Shown: positions 49,901 to 61,100 of the stretch, piece after piece | Layout: each line of letters opens with the position of its first letter | Numbering within the stretch: position 1 is the first letter of the stretch | Assembly (NCBI GenBank): GCA_002633005.1 | Contig: NMRA01000003.1 | Coordinates: 2,164,727 to 2,228,726, forward strand | DNA: 64,000 nt | Reading direction: 5' to 3' | Source: Phoronis australis | Taxonomy: Eukaryota > Phoronida > Phoronidae | Position numbers and translations under genes: made by a program | Notes under the pieces: model-generated | Told to the model about the DNA's origin: nothing | Database searches by the model: none | Seen by the model: the letters and a program-made list of their open reading frames with translations, nothing else

Positions 49901-52900
49901 ATTGGTTGTAAGTACATTAATAGTCTTGTCTTTATTGCCATAGAATGTGTTGAATACCAGCGTGCTGTACAACTTAGATGTGTAAAAGTGGACCATGTGG
50001 ATATTTATTCTAAAACACTTGGTTTTGATAGTGATCTACTTGCTGTCTGACCTCACCGTGTCATTGATTGAATTGATACCCAGTTATGTTTACTTAGATT
50101 TTGCACAACTCATTACAGGTTCTGTTGATGCCAGTATACCACAAATTCTCATCAATCGAGAACCACTAAACCATCTGACATTTGATGTTGAACTTCTCGG
50201 AGATTGTGATATTATCATCAGTGAAATATGCCGACGCCTTGGCCGTGATTGGTCAGATCACATTTGTGCTACAGACAACATGTTAAGTGAATGTCAGCTG
50301 AGTGATTTGGCTCTTCCTCCACCAACAAAAGAGCAGCACGGGGAATCAGAACCTGTTCCTGTCGCTGAGGCTGAGGCTGGTGCCCTGAGCTCTGAACCAA
50401 TCACAGCTCAGCATGATGTGCCCACAGCGTCATCTAGTGGGCTAACAGAAAATGATGGGAAGGTAGAAAATGGCACAGGCAAGGAGGAGGACCTCAATCT
50501 CTTGTGGGAAGGATCTCTTTCGCAGTACTTGAAAAGTATGTGAACTGATGCCTCACATTTGTGTGCCTTTGTTAATTGCAAGGAAAATCAGTTAATCATA
50601 TCTTTTATTTCATAACAATGCAAACTCTGCTGCTGGATAGAGTCTTTGACAATGTTTTATAATATTTTTATTAAATTATTAACATTTTTGATCTGTAGGT
50701 TTGTGTCCCTGTTATAGTGAAGCGTATCGGTGTCTCGTCTTCTGTTAGTTGAGACATTGTGATGAAAATCAGTGCAATCTTAAATTGAACTACACTAAAA
50801 TTCGCATTAAAAGTCGGATACAAGCGGACTAAGAGATTTTATTTGGGTAAGGTGAAATTTGACTCGTCTGAAGGACCAAGTGCAGTGTGTAACTTAACAT
50901 CTGACTTGAGCATGTTCCACTTTAGGGTTTACTGTACGCTCAGATTATTTTTCACAAATATGAGGATGTCATCAGCTTTACAAAAACAAACCACACTGAC
51001 AAAGGAACCAGCTTCCATGATTACATCACAAAGGAAAGAAATGTTACTTATTACCATATTTCGTAAGTTAATTATTGTCCGATGAGAAAATTTTGATTTG
51101 GCGAGTTTCACTTATGTGGACCAGCAGGTATCAGTATTTTCCACGAGTTTGACACAGTTTCAATTTTGGTGTTTTTCAAATTTTAATATTCTGTATCTTG
51201 GTCTTTTACCTTCTATAAATCTGCATAAATGTGGAGAATTGAAATTTTTAAACATGGAATACTTTTGTTGCTTGGTGTCAGTTTTATGTTTTAGCGTCTG
51301 TACCTGTAGTTCCTAGTTGAAGGATTTTTCTTCGCTGTTTCACTTTTTTACCTCACGTACTTGCTATTGTAATGAGAAAAAACATGATTTATTGACTTTG
51401 GCTTTGAGCTATTTTAGCTGTTACTGCATCAATTTCAAGATCATGATTACGTTATGTTGTTGAGATTATGAAATATAAGTTTGGTTAATGTGAATAACCG
51501 TAGTACAACGTTTATTCTGTGTTTTCAGATCGACTAAAAACTTGTTTCCATTTCATCTTGTTTTTGAACAATTTGCTAATTGCAAAATTTGATGTTGCGC
51601 TCTACGGGGCTTGGAATTTTCCTCTTTTAAGAGGATTTCCTCTGTTTGGGTCTCAATTTTCTCTTACCCGGTATTTGATTTCCAATCTCCACTTTTTTAT
51701 CTCTTCTATAGTTACTTTGACTTTATTCATGCAAAAATGTTTTTTTCAATTAAATTTTACAACACGCAAATATTTCTATCACACAAGCCTATTCGTTTGT
51801 GAAGCGATACATCACAAGTGGAAAATTTTTATGCGCCCACATATTTATATGTGGACGCATTATGCAGTCATCTCTGTCCGTCCGTCCGTTCGGGCGGCGT
51901 CCGTCCGGCGTCCGCTGCTCTATCTCCAAAACCCTTTGACATACGTTCATGAAATTTGGCACATATGTTCCATTCATGAATGGGACGGCATGTGCGAACT
52001 TTCGGACGGATCCGACTACCGGTGTGCCCCCTAGTGGCAATTTTAGTTTTTTACGCTTACCTTTGTATCTTCAAAAGTCCTGAACGGATTTTCATGAAAT
52101 TTGNNNNNNNNNNNNNNNNNNNNNNNNNNNNNNNNNNNNNNNNNNNNNNNNNNNNNNNNNNNNNNNNNNNNNNNNNNNNNNNNNNNNNNNNNNNNNNNNN
52201 NNNNNNNNNNNNNNNNNNNNNNNNNNNNNNNNNNNNNNNNNNNNNNNNNNNNNNNNNNNNNNNNNNNNNNNNNNNNNNNNNNNNNNNNNNNNNNNNNNNN
52301 NNNNNNNNNNNNNNNNNNNNNNNNNNNNNNNNNNNNNNNNNNNNNNNNNNNNNNNNNNNNNNNNNNNNNNNNNNNNNNNNNNNNNNNNNNNNNNNNNNNN
52401 NNNNNNNNNNNNNNNNNNNNNNNNNNNNNNNNNNNNNNNNNNNNNNNTGTGCTGGGACCTCTGAATTAATAATGCAGTGTTGCATTTTCAGAGAACACCT
52501 TCGTTCACATCCCTCCCTGCCGTTATGTGTTTGAAGGAGCTGAAATACTATGCAGTGATGGTGGTAATGACAGTGATGAAGGGGCGGAAGTTATTTGCAG
52601 TGATGATGACGTGGAGTCTAATGCCAGTGAGGCCTCTAATGACGAAGCTGACAGTAGCGAGGTGGTACAGAGGGAAGTGGAGAGTACCCTTGATCAGTCC
52701 AGCTCATCTCACAGTCTATCAACTGCATCTGACGCTATAGCAGCTATATCCTCAACATTGTCCGAGCCACGGATTGACGGCGTGGACACAGCACCTAGGG
52801 CTGCTAACAGAACTGTGTCTAGTGACAGTAATGAGTGTTCCAGTAGCCAGTGTGACAATAGTAACCTTGACAACAGTAACCTTGACACTGGTGACTATGG

Positions 52901-52949
52901 TAATGAGGAGGCCAGTGTTGTCCCAGCTACCAGCTCCAGCTGTCATTAG
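40914..52949 (+). CDS. SIRT1: SIRT1, NAD-dependent protein deacetylase
   Basis: Class III deacetylase of histones and transcription factors in the nucleus. Ten exons give 721 residues (human 747): 40914-41271, 42702-42751, 44656-44725, 45682-45926, 46665-46817, 46992-47139, 47969-48048, 48534-48720, 50119-50535 and 52492-52949; all phases match. The basic N-terminus holds nuclear-signal-like KRRR. The NAD site is [15 protein letters not shown] (from residue 239), then QNID (323-326) and catalytic His341 in QCHG. The zinc cysteines are CMVC (349, 352) and CRHC (373, 376). [12 protein letters not shown] and [18 protein letters not shown] follow. The last exon carries the ESA-type segment [15 protein letters not shown] (about 573-587), which in mammals packs on the catalytic core, followed by an acidic Ser/Asp/Asn-rich tail. 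The exon 6 donor is triplicated in tandem, and intron 9 contains an assembly gap. Human SIRT1 is likewise divergent from DNAJC12. Confidence 0.95.
43613..43634. repeat. Perfect 22-bp palindrome
   Basis: GTTATCTCACTAGTGAGATAAC is its own reverse complement. It lies in SIRT1 intron 2, immediately next to a tRNA-like segment, and may mark the end of a repeat that also includes the large hairpin at 44264-44427, which shares GTTATC and ATAACGA motifs. Confidence 0.8.
43640..43722 (-). repeat. tRNA-like segment, probable SINE head
   Basis: The minus strand reads GCGTAGTGTAGTGGTAAAG, resembling a polymerase III A box, followed about 40 bases later by GGGTTCGACCCCG, a B box match. The arms do not fold into a clean cloverleaf with a paired acceptor stem, and no intact tRNA is claimed. 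The arrangement is that of a tRNA-derived SINE promoter. It lies in SIRT1 intron 2. Confidence 0.55.
44264..44427. mobile_element. 164-bp near-perfect hairpin element
   Basis: Left arm starts ATAGATTATTACATG (44264-44278), right arm ends CATGTAATAATCTAT (44413-44427). Inner arms GAGCCC-TCGTGGATTTTGGAGAATTATC and its partner GATAATTCTCCAAAATCCAC pair almost completely around a loop near GGGGCTAACGCCCC. As RNA it would form a long stem. It lies in SIRT1 intron 2 and is most simply a MITE. Confidence 0.85.
46458..46520. repeat. Tandem duplication, 32-bp unit x2
   Basis: ATTTGACTAGCTAAGTAGGG followed by TCCTTGTAAAT occurs twice in succession in SIRT1 intron 4. No function suggested. Confidence 0.8.
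47111..47335. repeat. 75-bp tandem triplication across SIRT1 exon 6 donor
   Basis: Three consecutive 75-bp units start at 47111, 47186 and 47261, each beginning TGGGATATCCAATGTAGTCC. Each unit contains the last 29 bases of exon 6, ending in GTGTCACG, its GTATGT donor and the first 46 intron bases. Donors are therefore present at 47140, 47215 and 47290. The copies are almost identical (one A/T change near 47308), so the event is recent. Confidence 0.95.
51830..52103. repeat. Dispersed repeat with palindromic head, related to the 55.5-57.5 kb array
   Basis: Begins with GCGCCCACATATTTATATGT, itself nearly palindromic, then GTCCGTCCGTCCGTTCGG. It continues as CGGTGTGCCCCCTAGTGGCA and TTTTTTACGCTTACCTTTGTAT, which is the reverse complement of monomers in the array at 55480-57460. 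It is cut by the assembly gap at 52104, consistent with a repeat that blocked assembly. Located in SIRT1 intron 9. Confidence 0.8.
52104..52447. other. Assembly gap (344 N) in SIRT1 intron 9
   Basis: Undetermined bases within intron 9, ending 44 bases before the last SIRT1 exon. The splice acceptor at 52490-52491 and the whole of exon 10 are intact on the right. Confidence 0.99.
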
Positions 52950-55479
52950 TCATATTTGTGCACTGCTGATTTATCTCAGGAAGGACTTTCAAGTAAACTA
53001 CTCGTTATGGATAGGAAGGGATGTGAAGTTGTACCCTGGAATTAGCTGTTGATATGTGAATATATTATTATATTTTATTGAAATTCATGAGGATTTCTGG
53101 TCTTAAGTATTTTTCTCTAGTCTGGGTCTCATTACACTTTGTCTTCAGGGATGCTTACATTCATGAAAAGATGACTCGTGCTTTTGTGGCCCTCTGCCTT
53201 CTTTTAATTCATTTTTTCAAGGGTATAGTAGTGCTACTGCATCCTCTAGAGTGTGTGACTGATGGATAAACCTACACAGTTTGCAGTGTAATGTTTGAGT
53301 GTCACAAACTGACACAGTTTGTACTGTAATGTTTGACAGACAGACAAACCAATATCCTTTACGATTTTTTTTTGAAACTTTTGCAAATTGCACTCTTTTG
53401 TTTAAAGTGGCTGTGAACCCACGTCAAATCCTAAGAGGCGAATTTTACATTTAATGCTATTAAATTGAAGTCAATTAGTTTTTTATTTTGTTCGGATGAA
53501 AAGTGATATCAGGGTTTGCAAAGTACTGACATATCGTTATTCTTTAAGACCATGACCGGCACATTAAATGACAGGTCCTCACAAGCCGACATGTAGAACC
53601 AGCCCTGCCTTCAATAAAGAAATGGCTTTGAATAATTAGACGTCGCCAATGAACAATCTGCTTTCCATCTTGGTTTTGTTGGCGATGCAGCTTGAGAAAC
53701 ACTGGCTTAAAATGAAAGAACTTTCCGCGAGCGCTTCGTTCAATAGCACAATCTTGCGAAGTGTTTCTTTGATGAAAGGCTTGCATCAAGCAGTAACTAA
53801 ATGTCAGTTCTCTCAAAGCCTTGAAACCACATCCACTTTGACCAAGGAAAATTTGGTATCAATTTCTTTAGGGTTAGTGGTCTAAATCTTAAGTTTTTTA
53901 TGGCGGAAAGTTGGTTTAATACAAACTTGTTGGGAGACAGCGTGCTGGGATTTGAGTTCGTTACAAAAACCTCCCGTTTGGTTTCAACGTCAAAGGGCAG
54001 CAGTTCCTAAATTGAGGCTTGTTCACATATCAACCTGGTACATTGTTAAGCATTCCCTTGGTCTTTAGTTTGGCATCAAGACTGACATGCCAATTAATAG
54101 CCACGGGCCCGTTGCAATTAGAGACTGACGCAAGTTAATTTTTTACCTAAGATTTGTCCTAACTTCCAAATTTTGAAACTTCCACATCCGGTAAGATAGT
54201 CAAAATTAAGACAAAAAAAATTATATCAAAAATTTCAGACAAACTTAAAATCTCTTTTTTGAAACGGTCTTGAGACAAATTTGAGTTATATTTTAAAATT
54301 TACTAAAATTTAAGATTCGTCTTGGCTGAGTCAGTTTTGTTGGAACGGGCCTCAAGGTTCAAAGTGTCACATAAACCACACACCGACGGATATATTAATA
54401 ATGCATAAAAAGTGGTTCCAGATGATCAGTGCAATAGGTCCACTTGAACTCCTTGCACACGTCTGGTGCAGCATGCAGCAGACCGTCTGAAATATTTTTG
54501 TAATGTGTAGCAAAGAAGCGAACCTACGCGTGCATTTTGGTTGATTTTTAACGCCTTTCTCGGGGTGAAAATGATCCTAACTGAACTTTTTACGAGGATA
54601 TTTCAGAAGCCAAACAGTGCGACAAATCACCAGTTCTAGTCCACGATATATCAATTAACTTAGCCAGTGTTTTATTGCCGTGAAACCATAGCTAATGAGA
54701 TCGTTGCACTCGGTTACACCTCATAATAGGACCGGAGATCAGATTCCTCGAGTCAGTAAACAAACCTCTTGACAACAGCGGGAATTGTACAAATCTGTTG
54801 GCGACGTACAACGTGCCATGGGACGCTTCAAGTTCCTTATGTGCTGGAACACGAGTTCAAATCGGTCTTCCCGGCATTTGCAGTGACCTGTTAGTGAACT
54901 GAAATGTCGAAAGTCGTCAAGACTGAGGTTGCAACAACTATGCAATAAATCCCAGTAGAATTTTTTCGCGTTTGTCTCTCGAGTATCTTACGGGATTTTC
55001 ATGGAATTTGGGAAATTGGGTTTCTATCAGGTAGATGTCAACGCCTTCCTAATTACGGATAGTGTGTTCGATGTATTCTTGCCATCTAATGCGGCCATTA
55101 TTATCATACTTCCAATAAACACTACCAGAAGCACGGGCCAACTGTTTGCGGTGTTGGGCGCACTTCAAAGCTCTGCGTTGCTCTCGCAGTGTCTAAATTT
55201 CAGGGCTTGCAATTACGAATCACAAAAAGAGAAAAATCTAAGTGATGTATCGTTCCACAAATAAATAGGCTTGTGTAAGAAATATTTTTTGTGTTGTAAA
55301 TTTTCTCTGAAATAAACACCTTTGTATGAATAAAGTTAAAATAAAGAGAGACCAAAAAAGAAACTGGAAATCAAATAAGAGACAATCGAAACCAAAAAAG
55401 GAAATCCTCTTAAAAAAGAAAAATTCAAAGCCCTGAAACTTTAACGCGAAGAATTTTCAACAATCCGGGGAAAATGACA
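52950..55479. other. Region downstream of SIRT1, no gene recognised
   Basis: Contains the presumed SIRT1 3' UTR. No exon or domain was recognised. Around 54420-54530 lies a segment related to 12440-12600 (shared GCACACGTCTGGTGCA and CAGACCGTCTG). Short open frames here carry no motif. Confidence 0.5.
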
Positions 55480-57460
55480 TCGCCGGTGTCACCTAGCTGA
55501 AGATGTTTCTGTAGGGGCGCCGATCATAAGCGTGCTTCTAGGTGTTTTCACTGGAGCATAAAAATGGCCACTAAACGGCGCAAATTACGTCGAATCTGGC
55601 ATCCGAAAACTGGTATGTGTCATCAAGGCTATTTACTAAATTTCACAAAAATCCGTCAAGGAACTTCTGGGAAATAAAGGAAAACGAAAAATGAAATTGC
55701 CACTAAGAGGATGTAGGCACAAAAAACACGACTGTTACTAACAGGAGCCACAATAGATAGAGTTGTCGGAAAATCATCGTCAGACTTCCTCTTCACATTA
55801 GGAACATACATGCCAATTTCCACAACCATCCTTAGAGCAGCCAATTTTTATGGAAATCCATTGAGGACCTTTGAAGATACAGGTAAAATTTAAAAAAAAA
55901 CTAAAATTGCCACTCGGGGGGTAGCACACCGGTAGTCGGATCCAACCGAACGTCATCGTCGTTTGTTGTCAAAATCATGTAAGGTATACACATGTTAATT
56001 TAATAAAGATCCTGTAGAGGGTTTAGGAGATACAGTCATGAGAGAAAAAATGCCACTTGGAGGTACCACAGTTGTCAAAGTCGTCGGAAATCATCGTTAG
56101 TCCTCCTCTTCACATTAGGAACATATATGCAATATTCAGACCTATCCAAGCTCCGCCCCCTTGCGAAATGACGACAAACAAATGATAAGTTTTTCTCGGC
56201 AACGTGTTGTTTGTTGGGTAAAATGGCAGCTTAAAAACGAAGGCCAGATTGGTCACTTTAGCCGTCACTCAAAGTCCAGGCGATAGCTCATCATCCTTAG
56301 AGTAGTTTGGTTGAAAGAGGGTCAAATGCCAAAAAACAGACTTGAAAACAGTAAAAAAATGGCCAAAAGGTGGTACAAAATGCCTCGAATTCAACCGAAA
56401 ACCCGGATGATAGCGTCATCTCACGAACAGATGACCGATCTGCCAAATTTTAAGAAAATCCAATGACGACCTTTGAAGACACATAGGTAAACGTAAAAAA
56501 CTAAAATTGCCACTAGGGGGCACACCGGTAGCTTGATCTGTCCGAAAGTAGTCGTCCCGTGTTACCAACTTCCTATAAAAGCGCTAGCACTAAAATTCAA
56601 TAAAGATCCTGTAGAGCGTTTAGGAGGTGCAGCAATGGGCGCAAAAACAAACAAAACTGCCACTATAACAGGCGCCACAGGAGTTGAAGTTATCGCCCTT
56701 TTCACAGTAAGAACACATATGCCATATTTTAAAATCATCTCCAGAGCAGTTTGGTTAGTAGAAGGGCGGACGCCAAAAACAGACTCGAAAACAGTAAAAA
56801 AATGGCCACTAGGTGGCGCAAATTACCTCGAATCCGTCCGAAAACGTGAGGATGGCATCATCTTACTAATAGATGCCTAACTGCCAAATTTTATGAACAA
56901 ACATTGAGGACCTCCCAAGATACGAAGGTAAGCGTAAAAAAATAAAATTGCCACTAGGGGGCACACCGGTAGTTAGAGAAGTCCGAAAATCGGTCGTCGT
57001 CCGTCGCCAGCTTCATAAAAACACATCGGCCAAATCTCATCAAGATCCTGTGAGGGGTTAAGGAAATAAAACCAAGGGCGCAAAAACAAACAAAACTGCC
57101 ACTAGGAGACGCCACAGTAGTGGAAGTCGTCGGAAAATCATCGTCAGCCGCCCTCTTCACAATAAGAATGTATAAGCCAATTTTCAAAATCATCCCTAGG
57201 GCGGACGCCAAAAAGACTCGAAAACAGTAAAAATGGCCACTAGGTGACGCAAAGTACCTCGAATCCGTCCGAAAACGGGAGGATGGCTAACTTCCAAATT
57301 TCATGAAAATCCGTTGAGAATCTCCGAAGATACAAGCGTAGAAAACAAAAAATTCCACTAGGGGGCACACCCGTAGTCCGAGAGGTCCGAAATCCGTCGT
57401 CGTCCGTCGTCAATTTCATAGGAACACATCTGCCAACTCTCATCAAGATCCTGCACATAA
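55480..57460. repeat. Higher-order tandem repeat of three monomer types (~145 bp each)
   Basis: The region is built of monomers marked by GCCACTA. Type A reads GGCCACTAGGTGGCGCAAAT, followed by CCTCGAATCCGTCCGAAAAC (56803, 57236; weaker at 55566 and 56352). Type B reads GCCACTAGGGGGCACACCGG followed by TAG (56508, 56949, 57353; weaker at 55907). Type C has GCCACTAGGAGACGCCACAG and CCTCTTCACA.TA (57099; weaker at 55740, 56051, 56658). From 56350 on the order is A-B-C-A-B-C-A-B with a period near 440 bp. No coding potential is evident; stops are frequent. Confidence 0.8.
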
Positions 57461-58180
57461 AAAATGACCGCACGGGATCAAAATACTATAGTGTCGTTCT
57501 CGCATTATGAAATGTAGTCTACACGGAAAATGAATCAAATGACTGGATCCAAACATAAAGTTTTTGACGTATAGACGTAACGTGAATCAGTTAGATGGTA
57601 TTAGTTCTTTATTATTTCCAAAAATAAGCTTAGATTGCACTATCCTTAACCATTATGGAAATGAATACATGTTTTTGATTCATACCCATAGGTTGGTAAT
57701 TAGGATGAAATTAGGATGAACTAATTCAGTCACCGGACTAGAATTCGTTAAAAGGTTAGCAAACCATGTTTGGATGATTTCAACCAAAACTGTCACCTGC
57801 TGATGCACCATTGGCGTCATTCTTTCAACTTGAAGGCAAGAATCAACTAAAAACTCATCATACCCTATGTTACATATTGGACATCATGGTCCTTGGTGGG
57901 TGGTCTTTTCCCACAGTTGCCATTAATTCGCTAAAAGCGTAAGTCACGCTTGCCCGTTTAGCAGACGTTGAAACTAATTTTTCAAATTTTCCTACGATCT
58001 TTTGAGGGTTATCGAGGGTCGTTACAGAGCATTATATTGTTTCAGAGAACTGGATGAGAAAATTGTTTTTAGTATCTGTTAATAGGCTAAAACGGGGTTT
58101 GGTATGCTTTTAAAATTTAAGCCTGCAGATGACGACTCTGTAATCCTTTTATTCCACAGATAAAAAGTGAAGAGATGGTG

Positions 58181-61100
58181 TCATAAGAAATACTTCGACA
58201 GAGCAGGATACTTTTCGCTGACATCGTCACATTTTCCAGTCCGCCACCAATTGTCAATGTCCTCGTAAAATGTCCTACGTTCAGTTGCATTATAAGTCAG
58301 TCTTGTACACAGACTGCAAATAGATGGCACTCGTGGATGAGACGCCAAGCGGTAATGTCTTTTCCATTCAAAGAATTTGTTGTACATCCGATCATCAGCA
58401 TCAACGGTTTTTAAGTAGGTGGCTAGCAGTTTCGGCGACTTAAAATCTGCGACGTTGACGTAACTGCCAGGTGGCAAAAATGAACTATAATCAGCGGATC
58501 CCAAAACGACCGGTACAATGCCCAATTTGAGAGTCCGCCAGCTTTTTTCGGTAAGATAATCTTCACAAAAACTGTTCTCAAACGCCATATAAAATTTATA
58601 ATCTTTGGCCATTGATAAACACGAATCATTGCATTTTTCTGTAGAACAGTGTCCAAACACGTCCACGGTCATGTATCTCCGTAACCTTCTCATGTAGTTC
58701 TCTCGTCTGCTGGTTGTTTTGCAGTTACTGACCAACCACATCGCTAACTTTGTCTTTCTTTTCGCAAAATTCTTTTTCAAGGTACTGGTAACCGTCGCTA
58801 CGGTCATGGCACCATATGGTGCGAAGATGTCCGAATCGCGCCTATACGACATGGTCCAATTAATCTCCCGCGCGAAGGATTTCAACGATTTAGTATGCAC
58901 TGGAGATTCTCTAAGATATAGCACTACGCGTTGCCATGGTGCCCGACTGGGCAACGCGTCTATATGATCAATGCTATTTCCCGAATATGCATGCACAATA
59001 ATGGCGGCACTTTCCGTAAATCTTGTCCTGTCATTGGTAAACTCGCACGTGACATTACAGAAACTTTTGGTGAAATCCACGCCGTATCCAATCCCGTAGT
59101 CTTCGTTACCTGGCATGTGGTTCCAAAACAGTACAACAGGTGATGCTCTCTCAAGACGATGAGTCTTTTCAAAAACTCTGCTTGCAACAAAATGCTTTGG
59201 AGTGTTAAGTGGATCTGCAACACAATAAATAACAGGCCTTAGCAGAATTGCAACACACGTATAAAACCCGCCAAAAAGTATCCGTGTTTTTTTTTCAAGA
59301 AACATTTGTCGTTTGTCGATACGGAGATAGACTGACAAACATACAGGCGGACAGACAGACAGATGGATGGAGAAAAACGAAGATGAAAAGTACGAAATAC
59401 CCAATGCATTTATCAGGACAACATAATCACGGGCGGCGCAACACTGAATAAGTGGGCTATAGCCCTCAAGCCCTCATGTGGTGCATTGCCCATAGATCAC
59501 GAGCGGCGTAGCACTAAAAAAAAGTAGGGGGCTATACCCCCAGCCCCCTGTGATACCCCGCTCATGATAATCAACTGTTTTTTTTCAAAAATTGAATGAA
59601 ACAAGTTTGTTATAAATTGAGTGTTATCTGACGTTTATGTAAAAGTAAGCCTATGTGTTTAGTGTAATGTAATACTAATATTCAATTGAAAATTTTGCTT
59701 TGGAATAAGAAATGAATCGTATGGACTACATTTTAACCCGAAATGCCCGGTCTGTCTGTTACCTGTAATTTTTTTAATGTACCGACCTCGATCATTGAAG
59801 GCAAAGTTCCAGTTCAAAACTGGTCAAAAACAGTACGTTTTCACCGTGACAGGAACATGGTAAGTTATTGTTCAGTCATATATTCTTTGCTTTTCGTAAT
59901 GTTTTACGACCATACACATTGCTGCCAAGAATGCATGCATCAGCGTGTTACTTCTGTTCTACCAAATTGAGACGAACAGGAAACAGAAAATTAATTTGTA
60001 TCACGATCAATATTGTTAAAAATGTTCGTATATCTGATGACTAGTTACGTACACATAGATTATAATCATACAAATATCTCTTTTTGTCAATCGAGTATCT
60101 TCAAAATTCAAACATTTATTCCAAAAACGAAAAATCAAAACTGGAAAATCATGTCATCGTTTACTGCCCAATTATAAGTAAATTCAAGCAACCCCTAATC
60201 AAAATCGTGTAGCAGATTTTGGCAATCTCCTGATGCCGGTAGATTACCATCCCCCCAAATCCCAAAACAACATTATAGGTACAAATGTATCGAATCCCTT
60301 AAAATCAAATATATTAAATCCATGAAAATCTGTACATGCAATGCTTCAGTTTATCTGTACATAGTTAAAAGATACCAAAGACGACTGAAAATGTAGAAAT
60401 CTTGAAATGGTAATTTCCTGTATTTGCTTATATTCAGGTAGCAGGACAGGTGAAGACAGGGAATGAGTTTGACCGGAAAATATGATTTTCATTGACGGCT
60501 CAAGTGGACCAAGCCAAACGGCCGACACACCCCCCCCCCNTCGCAGCTCATGTTCCTACTCCATACCCTTTTGGTCCCCTTGATACATACTTATGACTAT
60601 AGCTGCTATCGAACTGATGTTTAGTGAACGCGGCTTATTCGCATGGCTTCAATCAAAACTGCACCTACACTTGTTTGTTTAGAACAAGACAAAATTAAAA
60701 CTGGGCCATTTACCCCTTAGAAAAATGATCTCGATATGTTTTTTGTCAAAACGTCATTACCCTTACCGCGTAGAACATAGGGAGTTTCCACGAGCCGATA
60801 AGCTTAAGGTTATGCAGGTCCGTATCGACAAGTCTATGCAAAATACGAAAAAATAGACTTCAACACAGTAACAGCTATATTGTTTGAAAGCAGAAAACCT
60901 GTAGAATTTGATTTTGAAATACCAATGTGAAATTAATAGGGTCACGTAACCATGTCTTTTTAGTAAAATTTAGCAAAAACGGAAGTTACAAAGATAGCAA
61001 AGCCGCGGTATCAACAACACAACCAAACTTGGAGTAATGTAAATGATCCAGGTGAAATGTCAAAAACGCTGTTACAGTTTTCTAAATTCCTAATAGAGTT

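Noticed and set aside
59215-59404. N-terminal extension of the fucosyltransferase frame as a single-exon gene
   Set aside because: A strong acceptor at 59215-59217 and a phase-matched upstream exon with the expected basic tail and membrane anchor make the two-exon model better.
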